Part shown: positions 35,427-45,874 of the stretch, piece by piece
Layout: every line of letters starts with the position of its first letter
How positions within the stretch are numbered: the stretch's first letter is position 1
Source: JAFGPS01 sp964628465
Lineage (GTDB): Bacteria > Planctomycetota > Phycisphaerae > Sedimentisphaerales > Anaerobacaceae
Direction: 5' to 3'
Assembly: GCA_964628465.1 (NCBI GenBank)
Contig: CAZVOA010000018.1
Coordinates: forward strand, 3,087-67,086
Length of the DNA stretch: 64,000 bases
The notes under the pieces: generated by a model
What the model was told of the DNA's origin: nothing
Databases searched by the model: none
What the model saw: the letters and a program-made list of their open reading frames with translations, nothing else
Position numbers and translations under genes: made by a program

Positions 35427-38400
35427 ATGCGTATTACATATTTTTTGCTGGCAATTGCAATATTATCCCTAACCACCCCCATTTTGGCCGATTCAGGAAA
35501 ACCAATAAACCTCGCTCTAATAGCCGACCAAACCTCCGGCCTGGATAAATCTCCTCTAATTTCGCTACTTGAGATTGAATTGTCGCAGAGGGATGATATT
35601 AGGCTTCTTGAGCGAGCGGCTATTGATAAAATTCTTGAAGAACAAAAATTGAGTGCAGCCGGGCTTCTTGATAGGAATAATACCATCAAAATCGGTAAAT
35701 TGCTGCGAGCAGACGCTTTTATAATTCTCTCTACAGAAAAATCTACGCCGGACTCGAACAATGCAAGCCCCAATCAGGCATCCAGTGACTTGATTCGTGT
35801 GCGGGTTTCGGAGACCGCACACGGATTGAGACTTCTCGACTGTTTCGCACAATCGGACAGCAATTCAGTCGGAACTATTGTTCAGAAATTAGAAAGCGTA
35901 CTTAATAAAATAAACCAGCCGAATAAAAAACTGATTCCGGTTGGTATTGTCGATATTCACCGCGTTCAATTGGCCAAGCAGTATAAAATGCTGGAAAGAA
36001 CCTTACCTGTCCTGCTTTCTGTGCGATTGAACCTTGAGCCGCAGATTATTATGCTGGAACGCGAAGACTTGAAAGTCCTGCTCGATGAAAAGTTAATGAC
36101 AGAAGGTGAAGATACAAAATTCTGGAGTTCCGCAATTTTAATAGATGGCTACATACAACCCAACAACGGCCAGTTGGAATTACACCTGAACCTGAAACAA
36201 GCCGCGGGCGAAAATCTAAAATCATTGATTATCCCAGTCGAACCAAACGAACCTGCTAACGCGATAGTTAAAGCTACATCAGAAATCACCCAGCAATTAC
36301 AAAACTCCCCTCCTGCCGCAAAATGGCAACCCGAACAAGAAGCCGAACAATTCTACAAACAAGGCCAAATGCTCTTTAATCAACAAAAATACGAGGGAGC
36401 TTTGTCACTTTTTGAAACTGCTCACGCACTACAGCCGCAAAATCTTTATTATACACAAGGAGTATTCAATAGTGAATGGAGTTTACGTAAAAGAATAAAT
36501 AGTCATTTTTATAAAGGAGATGAAAAACCTCAATATTCCGATATCGAATTAGCTGAAATTGTTTCTATATATGTCAGGCAATTGAGCCGTTGGTATGATG
36601 ATGGACTTCTTACAAAACTTGATATCTGGAATGCTTTCGAAGAAGGACTCGGGGGCTATTTCAATAAATATTTCTCTGTGTCAACTGAAGAAATTAAAAA
36701 AATAAACAGAGAAAATCGTAGAATATGGAAACAAACCGCTTTGAAATCGGTAGAGGGAATGCAGCAATTACAAAGAAGTATTGGTATAGAATTAGCCAGT
36801 TCGGATGTTCTGGAAGAAGTACTTCAAAATATAAAAGATTTAACTGTCAATTCCAGTATCAGCAAATCTTTAATCGAATGGCAGCAATTTCTTTTTAACC
36901 CACGAATATCAAAGAATACTGAAGCCAACAAAACAACTCAATTCAGAGAGTCCGCCGATAAATGTTGGGAGCTTTGGCTGGGATTTATTCATGAATTAAC
37001 AGAATCCAGTGATCCTTTAATGAAGTTTACCAGTTATCTTGCACTGTATAAACATACAGAGCCGCAAAACGAAGAATATAGAAAATTGGCTATTAAAATC
37101 CTTCAAAATGACTTAAAAACTCCAAACGAACCATATAATGATTTTATCAAACAAACAATTCGCCACATTATTAAGAGTTATATATCAAACGCAGAATTCG
37201 AGGAATTACTCAAACCACTGATAGAAAACAAAGACATCTCTAATCTCGTATTATGGAATCCAGGGGAAATTAATCAAACCTCAATATTTCACAAAAATGA
37301 AAAATATTATTATCTGCTTGAACAAATCTCTACGGTATTGCAACAGAAAAAGAACGACCATGAAGTTGCTGGAATTTTGGCCACGATAGAAGAAATCCAG
37401 GGACAAATACAGAAACAGTACCCTTCTATCAAGGTAACATCGAAAGAATCAAATTATGCTGTAAAAATACTCGTAAAAAAAGAAGACTGGCCTAATCATA
37501 AAAAAACATATTCTTCATATCACCAGATATTTCTCGAGAATGAAAAAATTTGGATAGCATTTCAATCAGGAACCGGAACCTTATTTTTAACGGGTATTAA
37601 TCTTTTAAATAAAAAACCTGTCGCGCTATGGCAGGCCGAACTTCCTTATATTCAAGACAATCCATTAGACAATTCCGGTTTTCTTTCTGGAATATCAATT
37701 TCAGACAAAGTTTCTTATCTTTCATTTAATGGTCGTGGTTTAGTAGAATTTCCTGGCTCGACAGTGTCAGGAAGTAGTCTTTTAAATAATCCCAGAATAC
37801 TAAACGAAAAACATGGCCTACCTTCAATTTACATATCTTCAATGGCCAAATATAAGAATAAACTTTATGTAGGTTATGGAGGTTATGGTAAAGAGAGCGG
37901 TCTTGGTTTATATGATCCCCAAAAAAATAATTGGGAAACAGTTTTTTGCAGTTCCATAAAGGATAGCAATCCTTTTAGTAAAGGTGGAACGTATACAATA
38001 GAAACAATGTTATATGATAACAAAAATACTTTGTTTTTTTATTTTTCAGACATCCTGCACTCAATTGAATTGAAAGGTCTATGGACTCTAAATACTGATA
38101 CGAAAGAAATGAAATATCTTGGCCCCGTTAGTGGAAATATTATATTAGATTCTGAAAATAAAGCATTAATTTCATCAAGACGCTTTTTATTCAAAGTAGA
38201 ATCTGATTCAGAAGGCTCCGTAATTGGATTAAAAGATACTCTCTCAAAAAATACGGTTTCATCACAAAGGAGGAAATATCCGTCAAGAAATTATGGAGTA
38301 GGTATCCTGATTGATTATGACCTGTTAGAAAGTCTTATTGACTATTCCTTTCCTCTATTTTATCTTGATACGTTTAATATGACTACCTCTGCATTACATA

Positions 38401-38600
38401 ACAATACGCTTTGGGTAATACTTGGAGAAAATAGACTATTCATCTTAGGAATGGGGCAAAGTGCCGATGATGCCCAGATCATTGATAATAATATTCTCAA
38501 CGGTGAACCTGTTTATAGATTTGTCAGTACACCGTATGGATTAGTCGCCATTGGTAAGGGAACGGTTGGGCTTATTGAAACGGAAAATATAGATAAATAG
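35427..38600 (+). CDS. Large secreted protein with CsgG-like domains and TPR
   Basis: The 1057-residue protein has a signal peptide (cleavage near ILADSG). Residues 28-130 look like a CsgG/LpoB-type domain (INLALIADQTSGL, DDIRLLERAAIDKILEEQKL, LLRADAFIILS); a second related unit at about 165-275 repeats this pattern (VGIVDIHRVQLAK, IMLEREDLKVLLDEKL). A TPR unit follows (about 310-345, FYKQGQMLFNQQKYEGALSLFETA), then a helical stretch and, from about residue 690, a beta-rich region that may be a propeller. Two CsgG-like units plus a beta-rich end suggest a periplasmic or surface role in secretion or envelope assembly. This is not a recognised named gene. Confidence 0.65.
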   Translation: MRITYFLLAIAILSLTTPILADSGKPINLALIADQTSGLDKSPLISLLEIELSQRDDIRLLERAAIDKILEEQKLSAAGLLDRNNTIKIGKLLRADAFIILSTEKSTPDSNNASPNQASSDLIRVRVSETAHGLRLLDCFAQSDSNSVGTIVQKLESVLNKINQPNKKLIPVGIVDIHRVQLAKQYKMLERTLPVLLSVRLNLEPQIIMLEREDLKVLLDEKLMTEGEDTKFWSSAILIDGYIQPNNGQLELHLNLKQAAGENLKSLIIPVEPNEPANAIVKATSEITQQLQNSPPAAKWQPEQEAEQFYKQGQMLFNQQKYEGALSLFETAHALQPQNLYYTQGVFNSEWSLRKRINSHFYKGDEKPQYSDIELAEIVSIYVRQLSRWYDDGLLTKLDIWNAFEEGLGGYFNKYFSVSTEEIKKINRENRRIWKQTALKSVEGMQQLQRSIGIELASSDVLEEVLQNIKDLTVNSSISKSLIEWQQFLFNPRISKNTEANKTTQFRESADKCWELWLGFIHELTESSDPLMKFTSYLALYKHTEPQNEEYRKLAIKILQNDLKTPNEPYNDFIKQTIRHIIKSYISNAEFEELLKPLIENKDISNLVLWNPGEINQTSIFHKNEKYYYLLEQISTVLQQKKNDHEVAGILATIEEIQGQIQKQYPSIKVTSKESNYAVKILVKKEDWPNHKKTYSSYHQIFLENEKIWIAFQSGTGTLFLTGINLLNKKPVALWQAELPYIQDNPLDNSGFLSGISISDKVSYLSFNGRGLVEFPGSTVSGSSLLNNPRILNEKHGLPSIYISSMAKYKNKLYVGYGGYGKESGLGLYDPQKNNWETVFCSSIKDSNPFSKGGTYTIETMLYDNKNTLFFYFSDILHSIELKGLWTLNTDTKEMKYLGPVSGNIILDSENKALISSRRFLFKVESDSEGSVIGLKDTLSKNTVSSQRRKYPSRNYGVGILIDYDLLESLIDYSFPLFYLDTFNMTTSALHNNTLWVILGENRLFILGMGQSADDAQIIDNNILNGEPVYRFVSTPYGLVAIGKGTVGLIETENIDK

Positions 38601-38694
38601 GGAAAACTTAGCGTGGAGCTTAGAGCGTTCAAGAGGTATAGCGTGCAGGGGATTCAGCAATAACAATTATAAAAAGCAAGTGTCATAGCGGTTG

Positions 38695-40935
38695 TTATGC
38701 GCCATAGGCGGCTCGCTGCTTTTTTTGGTATTTGCGGAATGACTTGTATTGCTGTTTGAAATAGCCGCCTGTTCTTGCTCTTGCGGCGAAAAGGACACAG
38801 CCTACGAGGCAGGAAGCCGCTCCCCTGATTTCGTTTATTGTTCTCTGTGCGGCCCCGGTATTTGTGTCGTCTGAACAGAATACCAATAATGCCGCATCAG
38901 CAAGATTTGAGAGAACCGTCGCATCGCTGACAAGGAGAGCCGGAGCGCTGTCTATAATAATATGGTCATAGTTCTTTCGGAGTTCCTTGAGAAGCTCTTC
39001 CATTTTCATGCTTCCGAGAAGGTCAGAAGGATTTGACGGCATTGGGCCGCAGTCTATTACGCTCAGTCCCTCGATGCCGCTCGAACGAATCGCGTTCTCC
39101 GGCTTGCATTGATTCATTAAAACGCTGCTCAAGCCGTAACTGAAATGCTGAGATTCAGGCTTTTCAAAATTGATACCTTCGACTTTCGGGAATATTTGCT
39201 GAAGCTTCGGATTCCTGAAGTTCGTGTCGATAATAAGAACTTTTTTGCCGGAAGCTACGAAAGTTAAAGCGAGATTAACGGCGGTTGAAGTTTTTCCCTC
39301 GCCGGCCATGCCGCTTGTAACGAGAATTGTTTTTAACGATTCAACCGGCCCGGTGAGCATTAAGTTCGCTCTCAATCGGCGATATGACTCGCTCAGCATC
39401 GAATAAGGAGCCTGCCTGACAATCTGCCGCAGGTCGATACCTCTGGCAAGCTTTTCCTCGGAAGAGTCTGGAATAACAGACAAAAGAGGAATTCTCAGGA
39501 ATTTTGAAATTTCACTCGGAGTTGTAATTTCATCCCGTGAAAGTTCGCCCATAAACGTAAGAGCTATTCCAAATAAAAATCCAAGCATTGTCATTGTGGG
39601 CAGCCACATATACCACTGGCGGGAGAAAATCATTTCCAATGGAGGCGGGGCATTACCAACAAGCTGAATCTTGGGAATTTCGGGGTCGTTAAGCAGCGAA
39701 GTGACTTTTTCAATTTGCTCATCAAGTTTCTTGAGCATATCAAGTCTCTCGTCAAGTATTTGTTTTTGTTTGTCATAATCGTTACGCGCATTATCAAGCG
39801 TTGTCTTCTTTTCCTGCGCCTGAGCGCGCAGATTGCTCAGGTTATCATATCGCTGCTGAAGTACATAGAAGCCCTGCTTTGCATTTTCAAGATTCGCGAT
39901 ACGTGTCTGATTCGCAATATATTCTTTTCTTTCATCTCTTTGTTTGAGAGTTTGAGTCAGTATCTCTCTTACGTGAATAACGTCCCTGTGGTTTTCACCG
40001 AAACGAGTCATCAGGCCGGAAAGCTGCGCCTCCTGCTCGGTTAATAGTTTATTCAGCGAAAGCATAATCGGGTCCTGCTCAATCATGTTATCAATTTGCT
40101 CATTGATAGGACCATCGGCAAGTTTCTGCAGATTTTCTATGCCGGCGTAAAGCTGCCGCAAATCATTATCAAGCTTGATCTGTTCAAGTTCCAGATCTTC
40201 CAATATTTCTGTAATTGTATGTCGGAAATTACTATTCTGCGGTATTTCGAGGTCCAATATGCCGGATTTATCTCTAATATCAACCAATCCCTGTTCCGCT
40301 TTATCAAGTTCTCTTTGTACAGAACTTCTTTGCTCATTGAACCGTGATAAACTTTCGCGAACTTCATCCTGTTCGACTCCAGTTTGCTTTCTGAGGAATA
40401 AGTCAGCCATTTTATTTACAATAAAAGCTGCTTCATCCGGTTTGCCGCACGTCATAGAAAGCTGGACAAAATCACTGTCTCTTTGCGGAAACGCAATAAA
40501 GGAATTTTTCAAGGATCTAACTAATTTTAAGGTATTCTTATCATTTTGCAAAAACCAGTCAGTTTGCCTTATCGTAGTATCATTTAAAAGGTACTCGAAA
40601 CTGCTCTGTTGCGTAATAAGATTCGCGATAGACGTGCGATGAGCATATAAAATATCTTTTTGGAGTTGCGTTCCGCCGATTATCCACGGATCAGATGGTG
40701 TCGGAGAAAGAACCTTAAGATATGTAGTCGCTGTATATTTCGGGTAATATATCTGTAAAACTTTCCAAATCCCAACACCGGCTATGAAACCAAAAACGGT
40801 TAGAATAAAAATCAGGATTAAATGTCGCCTTAAAATCCCGAAAACCTCTCTTGCCGTAAGTGAGGCGGAATCAGGCGGCATCAAACCAACAGGATTCATC
40901 ATTCTGTTAGAATTAATTAATCTTCTCTGATCCAT
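38695..40935 (-). CDS. Polysaccharide co-polymerase with tyrosine autokinase domain (Wzc-like)
   Basis: This inner-membrane protein regulates exopolysaccharide chain length. Of 746 residues, about 35-60 form TM1 in a Wzz domain, a long coiled coil follows (EQRSSVQRELDKAEQGL and the GNVR-like region), TM2 is near 440-460, and the C-terminal BY-kinase has Walker A GMAGEGKTSTAVN, Walker A' VLIIDTNFRNPKL and Walker B HIIIDSAPALLVSD. The tail ends GGYFKQQYKSFRKYQKKQRAAYGA-like, with four Tyr in 24 residues (two runs: GGYFKQQYKSFRKY and QKKQRAAYGA), which would be autophosphorylated. Last gene of the exosortase operon, 36 bases after the TPR gene. Confidence 0.9.
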   Translation of the reverse strand: MDQRRLINSNRMMNPVGLMPPDSASLTAREVFGILRRHLILIFILTVFGFIAGVGIWKVLQIYYPKYTATTYLKVLSPTPSDPWIIGGTQLQKDILYAHRTSIANLITQQSSFEYLLNDTTIRQTDWFLQNDKNTLKLVRSLKNSFIAFPQRDSDFVQLSMTCGKPDEAAFIVNKMADLFLRKQTGVEQDEVRESLSRFNEQRSSVQRELDKAEQGLVDIRDKSGILDLEIPQNSNFRHTITEILEDLELEQIKLDNDLRQLYAGIENLQKLADGPINEQIDNMIEQDPIMLSLNKLLTEQEAQLSGLMTRFGENHRDVIHVREILTQTLKQRDERKEYIANQTRIANLENAKQGFYVLQQRYDNLSNLRAQAQEKKTTLDNARNDYDKQKQILDERLDMLKKLDEQIEKVTSLLNDPEIPKIQLVGNAPPPLEMIFSRQWYMWLPTMTMLGFLFGIALTFMGELSRDEITTPSEISKFLRIPLLSVIPDSSEEKLARGIDLRQIVRQAPYSMLSESYRRLRANLMLTGPVESLKTILVTSGMAGEGKTSTAVNLALTFVASGKKVLIIDTNFRNPKLQQIFPKVEGINFEKPESQHFSYGLSSVLMNQCKPENAIRSSGIEGLSVIDCGPMPSNPSDLLGSMKMEELLKELRKNYDHIIIDSAPALLVSDATVLSNLADAALLVFCSDDTNTGAAQRTINEIRGAASCLVGCVLFAARARTGGYFKQQYKSFRKYQKKQRAAYGA

Positions 40936-40971
40936 TTCTTCTCCGACTGGTTCATCCCGCTTAAATTTACA

Positions 40972-43900
40972 TTACGGCGAAAGACGTTCTATCGCCTGAT
41001 TAATCCTGTCCTTTGTCATTTGTGTGAAATAACCTGAGCCGAGTTCCATCGCCCTTTTATACGCAGCGAGCGCCTCATCTTTTTTCTCAAGCTTTTCTTT
41101 TATCATTCCCTTATGCTCATAAACTTCGGCGGGAATTGCAGCATTTCCCTGCCCGGTATATTGATTTAACGCATTTTCAACCGTTTTCTCTGCCTCGATA
41201 TATTGCTTGTTCTTAAACAATACATAAGCATAGGTATCCAAAAACCCCGGATCATTCGGCTTTAGCTGCTGAACACGTTTCGAATATTCGAGAGCGTCCG
41301 AAAGCCTCTGTTCGCTTTCCGCGAGCATATATGCAAGGTTATTCAGTACCTGAATATTATTCGGCATTTCAGACAGGAGACTTTCGTAATCATTGATGGC
41401 GGCATTAATATATTTGTTATCAGACGTATTGGCATACGCAAAAAGAAGTGTTTCATCTTTTTGCAGGATGTATTCGTATCTTATAGGACTGTCTTTTCCC
41501 GCCAGATTAATACTTTTGCTGATGTATTCAACTGCTTCCGGGTATTTTTGATTCGCCCGCAAAATAAAATACATGGCATAATTAGCAGTCGCAGAATCAG
41601 GTTTATTTTCCAGCATTTGAGTACCATATTTTATCATTTCATCAAATTGAAGAACCGGATAAATTTCCTGTATTGTTTTTATTGTATATTTTTCATTGGT
41701 AATAGCTTTTTCCATTGCCGAACGAGCATACTTTTTGACATCATCAGCTCTTTTCAGTACATTGCTTGCCTGTGCCATACGCAAATACGCCAGTGGAGCG
41801 TAGCTGCTGTCAGTATATTTGGCCGCTTCTGTCAATACCAGTTCAGCCTTCTCCGGGCGAGAATCTTTTTGACCGATGAGTGACATAAGATAGCTGTCAA
41901 ATGTAGTTACATACAGGTCATCTTCAATTTCTTTTCCACGCTTATCACCTGTATAGGACTCACGAATCAAATCAATTGATTTTTTATAGAGTTTTTCAGC
42001 TTCTTCATAATTGCTGATTTGCATATATACTTTAGCAAGCGAAAGCCCTATGGAAGGATCATTCGAGAGTGACATGCAGGTTTTCAGGTCACTGATCGCC
42101 CTTTCATATTCATTCAGCGCGACATTAATTTCACTGCGAAGCTGCCATGCGCCGGGATTATTTTTATTACCCTGAATATAAGCATCTATTGTATCAAGAG
42201 CTTTCTTGGGATTGCCCTGCTTGAAAATCAGCCAGGCCTGTAACATGGATACATTCTTATCATCAGGGTATCTTTCTTTCAGGCTCTGCAATCTGTTTTC
42301 AGCGTCACTTAAAAGCCCAACAGTAATATATGCTCTAACCTGCAAAACCAAATTACTCTGGGTATTATCAACAGAAAGCAGTTCCGAAGAATATTTTTTT
42401 ACGGCTTCTTTATCATTCAGATTTTGAGCGACAAACAATAAACCCCTCAAAACCTCAATATTATTGGAATCATTACTATATAATTTTTCCAATACCTTTT
42501 TGGCATTATTGAAATCGCCTTCCTGAAACATTTCATTGGCGAGCAATATACTGTCCTGAGATGCTCCGAGGATTTTTTTAGCTTCATCATCTCTGCCTCT
42601 TGCGCGCAGATACTTCGTGTAATATATAAGCACGTCCCTGTCATTGGGGTCCATCTTTCTTGCCTGCTCAAGAGCCGAACCCGCTATATCGAAAAAAGCT
42701 TCTTTCTCATCAGGACTGCTTGTGTTATCAGCAATGTTCATCGCAAGCATTCCGAGCATTACGGCATTATCGAGATTCGGAACGGCGGCCAGCATATCCT
42801 GTCGAATGGCGATTGCTTTTTTCGGCTCAGCGGCAGAAATGAAATCTGTATATACACCAAGCAATTCCATATCACCCTGATTCAGAGCCACCGCTTTTTC
42901 CAGGGCATCGCGGATTCCATCATACTTCGCTTTTGTAATTTCATTTTCACTTTTTTGTGCAACATTATACAAAGCTATCGCGTATCTGCGAGCGATTGCA
43001 CTATCAAGCGGATTAAGCTGAGCAGCCTTGCTTATATCTTCTATATAGGCATATTCATTTCCAAGTGCGGCATTAATACCGCTTCTAAGCAAATACCCCT
43101 GAGATGAAATTGGATGTTTCTTAAGACATTCGTCAACCTTGGACAAGGCGCCCTTTAAGTCATTATTTGCGGCCGCAAAACGCGCTTCGTAAAACAGTCC
43201 TTGAAAACCATCCAGATTTTTTTCACGCGCAAGTTTTAATATATTTTCAGCAATATCATTATTACCTGTATTAAGAGCTATTTCAAATAAACCACCGGCA
43301 GCTATCCTGAGGTTTTCCATCTCAGCGCCGCCCGGTGTCAATTCAGCGGATTTGGCTGCTTCAATCGCGATATTAAACTGCTCCGTCGCCTTCGCTATTT
43401 CATTGCTGTTTTTATATAAAATTCCGAGATTAGCGGCTCGCTGTATCGGGTTAGAGATGCCCAATATGATTTTCTCCTGAATTTCCATGTATCTCTGCTG
43501 AGTGACAACTCCAGGCTGCGGCTCGGATAATAGCTGCTTATATATTTTTATCCCGATATCATCCGGAAACTTTGTTAAATATTTTTCAACTATTTGTTTT
43601 GCTGATTGAATATCATCAATAGTCAAGCCGCTCCTGCATATATTAATAATAGAAGATTGGTTGACCAATTCAGGTTTCAAATCAAGAAGTTTTTCTACAA
43701 AACCTATTTCGGCCTGTAAATATTGTTTTATTTCTTCTTTTACTTTTGGGTCGGATATTTCCCGTTTTCCAGGTTCCTTCTCTCCGCCACTGACTTCTTT
43801 TTGAGCTAAAGATATTTGCACTTCACGCATTTTCGATTCAACCAGCGCCAGTTTTAGCTGTATTGTTTCGACATCAGAGGATGACATTTTATCTAATTCT

Positions 43901-45720
43901 TTTTGAGCTTCATCATATTTTTTTGAGTAAATATAAGTTTTAACACGAAGTTCCAGGCTCCTTTTGTCCGGCCCGTAATCTTTCTCAAATGCGTCAATAT
44001 TATCAATCGCATCGGCAAAACTATTAAACCGAAGAATTGCCTCGACATAATCAAGTCTCGCGTCCGGCTTGATTTCTGTTATGCCGGAGTAAAGAGCATT
44101 AAGAAGAAATTCGTGAACCTTGCCAATCTCTTCGGTATCCATAAATATTTTCGCAAGTGTATGAGAAAGTTTCGCAAATTCAATATCCAAAGGCCACGGC
44201 GGCTGTGCCGGCTTCACGGATTTGAGCTGTTCATATGCTTTATTTAATTTGATAATTGCTTCCTGCTGATTTCCTTCGGCAAGTTCCAACATACCCTGCC
44301 ACTTTATAACCGTTGGATCCTCATTGGTTCGGATAATCTCTTCAACAGCATGGACTGCTTCCCGTGCTTCACTTAGTAATGTTTTTTTGTCACTATCTGT
44401 AAGAGAAATCGATGGATTAATAATCCGCTCGATATAATTATCCGCAAGGAATGTATTGAGCAGAAATTTATTTCGCATTCTTATATTATTCCCCGGACCA
44501 TTTGTACTCTGCGCATCAGGCCATAATAAAGCTTTTTCGGCAATTTCCGCCGCTTTAACCAAATCTGATTCATTTTTATAGATTGAATATCTTCGATAGT
44601 ATAGGTCTGTAATCTGAATCGCGTAAACAGCATTGTTCTGGTCAAGTTTCATCGCGTTGGAAATAGCGTCAATAGATTTATCGAGATACTGGCGGCTCAC
44701 TTCAAGGTTTGTATATTGCGAGAATATCGAATAGAACATCGAAAGAGCTTCGTACGCAGCCGGGTTCGTATTGTATTTATCGGCCAGTAACAGATATTCC
44801 GATTCGAGCGTCTTAAATAGTTTTTCAACTTGTTCCAGTTCATTGTCTCTGGCAAGTACGACCTTGAAATTAATAAGATTTATGTTCGCTTTAACTTTAT
44901 CCGCCGCGTTTTCGACTGCCTGCTCTAAAATAGTTAATGCTTCTGTTTCAGATTTATCTCTTTCATCAGTTCGGCCTTTTGTTGCCTCTAATTCGCCTCT
45001 CGCTAATACCGATTTCGCAAGATTCAAATATACATCAATATTATTGGGTTCAAGCTCTTTTGCTTTTTCGAAATCTGCTTTTGACATATCGAGCATTTCT
45101 TCGACGTTAGTGACATATCCCATATTTGCCTGCTCTAAAGCGCTTTTGCCTCTTACCAGGTAAAGATATGCTCCAAGTTTTTGCGATCCATTATTCGCCT
45201 GGTCAAGTTCAGGAATTTTCAGGCTCGACATATCCTGGCTCATTAAATCGTTTTTCTGTGCTGCTTCAAGAAATTTAGAAGCGTATTCATAAGCCTGCTT
45301 CCAAACATTCGGTAATCCGCTGTCACCCAATGCCTCGAAATATCTCAAACGTCCATATTGAGCATTAATATTATCAGGCTCTATTAGAAGTATCTTGTCC
45401 CAGCAATCCAATACATACGGCCAGTTCTGAGTTTCAATAAACAAATCCACCATAGCAGAAAGCAGTTCTTTTCTTTCCTCATTTGTTTTCATTCTTACAA
45501 ATGCGCTGCTGTACTTCCTTATTGCCAACTGGTAATACTGGTCTTTCGTCTTTTGATCTGTTGACTGACGTGCGGCCTGAAGAGCGGTTTGTGCATCTTT
45601 AACGAATTCCGCCGGACTTCGCTTGAGTTGTAAAACAACAATAATAAAAACCAACGCAAGAATAATAAAAAAAGCCGAACCAATAAACGCGACTTTTTTA
45701 TTCAATCTCCTTCTAACCAT
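40972..45720 (-). CDS. Very large membrane-anchored TPR protein of the exosortase locus
   Basis: The 1582-residue protein starts with a basic stretch and one membrane helix (about residues 10-31), then consists almost wholly of TPR and TPR-like helical pairs, for example FEKAKELEPNNIDVYLNLAK, ISKAAQLNPLDSAIARRYAI, AISDLKTCMSLSNDPSIGLSLAKVY and YLPNDPGFLDTYAYVLFKNKQ-type repeats near the end. The repeats would lie in the periplasm. In exosortase/exopolysaccharide loci a TPR protein (PrsT in PEP-CTERM systems) is standard, but here it is exceptionally long. AAGGA precedes the ATG. It is probably a scaffold for the polysaccharide machinery. Confidence 0.85.
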   Translation of the reverse strand: MVRRRLNKKVAFIGSAFFIILALVFIIVVLQLKRSPAEFVKDAQTALQAARQSTDQKTKDQYYQLAIRKYSSAFVRMKTNEERKELLSAMVDLFIETQNWPYVLDCWDKILLIEPDNINAQYGRLRYFEALGDSGLPNVWKQAYEYASKFLEAAQKNDLMSQDMSSLKIPELDQANNGSQKLGAYLYLVRGKSALEQANMGYVTNVEEMLDMSKADFEKAKELEPNNIDVYLNLAKSVLARGELEATKGRTDERDKSETEALTILEQAVENAADKVKANINLINFKVVLARDNELEQVEKLFKTLESEYLLLADKYNTNPAAYEALSMFYSIFSQYTNLEVSRQYLDKSIDAISNAMKLDQNNAVYAIQITDLYYRRYSIYKNESDLVKAAEIAEKALLWPDAQSTNGPGNNIRMRNKFLLNTFLADNYIERIINPSISLTDSDKKTLLSEAREAVHAVEEIIRTNEDPTVIKWQGMLELAEGNQQEAIIKLNKAYEQLKSVKPAQPPWPLDIEFAKLSHTLAKIFMDTEEIGKVHEFLLNALYSGITEIKPDARLDYVEAILRFNSFADAIDNIDAFEKDYGPDKRSLELRVKTYIYSKKYDEAQKELDKMSSSDVETIQLKLALVESKMREVQISLAQKEVSGGEKEPGKREISDPKVKEEIKQYLQAEIGFVEKLLDLKPELVNQSSIINICRSGLTIDDIQSAKQIVEKYLTKFPDDIGIKIYKQLLSEPQPGVVTQQRYMEIQEKIILGISNPIQRAANLGILYKNSNEIAKATEQFNIAIEAAKSAELTPGGAEMENLRIAAGGLFEIALNTGNNDIAENILKLAREKNLDGFQGLFYEARFAAANNDLKGALSKVDECLKKHPISSQGYLLRSGINAALGNEYAYIEDISKAAQLNPLDSAIARRYAIALYNVAQKSENEITKAKYDGIRDALEKAVALNQGDMELLGVYTDFISAAEPKKAIAIRQDMLAAVPNLDNAVMLGMLAMNIADNTSSPDEKEAFFDIAGSALEQARKMDPNDRDVLIYYTKYLRARGRDDEAKKILGASQDSILLANEMFQEGDFNNAKKVLEKLYSNDSNNIEVLRGLLFVAQNLNDKEAVKKYSSELLSVDNTQSNLVLQVRAYITVGLLSDAENRLQSLKERYPDDKNVSMLQAWLIFKQGNPKKALDTIDAYIQGNKNNPGAWQLRSEINVALNEYERAISDLKTCMSLSNDPSIGLSLAKVYMQISNYEEAEKLYKKSIDLIRESYTGDKRGKEIEDDLYVTTFDSYLMSLIGQKDSRPEKAELVLTEAAKYTDSSYAPLAYLRMAQASNVLKRADDVKKYARSAMEKAITNEKYTIKTIQEIYPVLQFDEMIKYGTQMLENKPDSATANYAMYFILRANQKYPEAVEYISKSINLAGKDSPIRYEYILQKDETLLFAYANTSDNKYINAAINDYESLLSEMPNNIQVLNNLAYMLAESEQRLSDALEYSKRVQQLKPNDPGFLDTYAYVLFKNKQYIEAEKTVENALNQYTGQGNAAIPAEVYEHKGMIKEKLEKKDEALAAYKRAMELGSGYFTQMTKDRINQAIERLSP

Positions 45721-45763
45721 AAATAATCCTTATAAAAAAATTATAAATGCCTAAAGTTAATAA

Positions 45764-45870
45764 AGAAGTTATAAGTGACTAAAGTGAAAAGTGACTAAAG
45801 TTGAGTTGAACGCCTTCGGCGTATTATTTTAATTTTTAACTTTAGCTCACTTTAGGCACTCATAACTTCT
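45764..45870. repeat. AAGTTATAAGT-type palindromic repeat, copy 2
   Basis: AGAAGTTATAAGTGACTAAAG at one end (shown here as AGAAGTTATAAGTG then ACTAAAG) and CTTTAGGCACTCATAACTTCT-like sequence at the other form terminal inverted repeats; the centre has CGCCTTCGGCG. It is the opposite-strand relative of 24303-24390. It fills the spacer between the EpsI-like and the TPR gene. Confidence 0.7.
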
Positions 45871-45874
45871 AACT

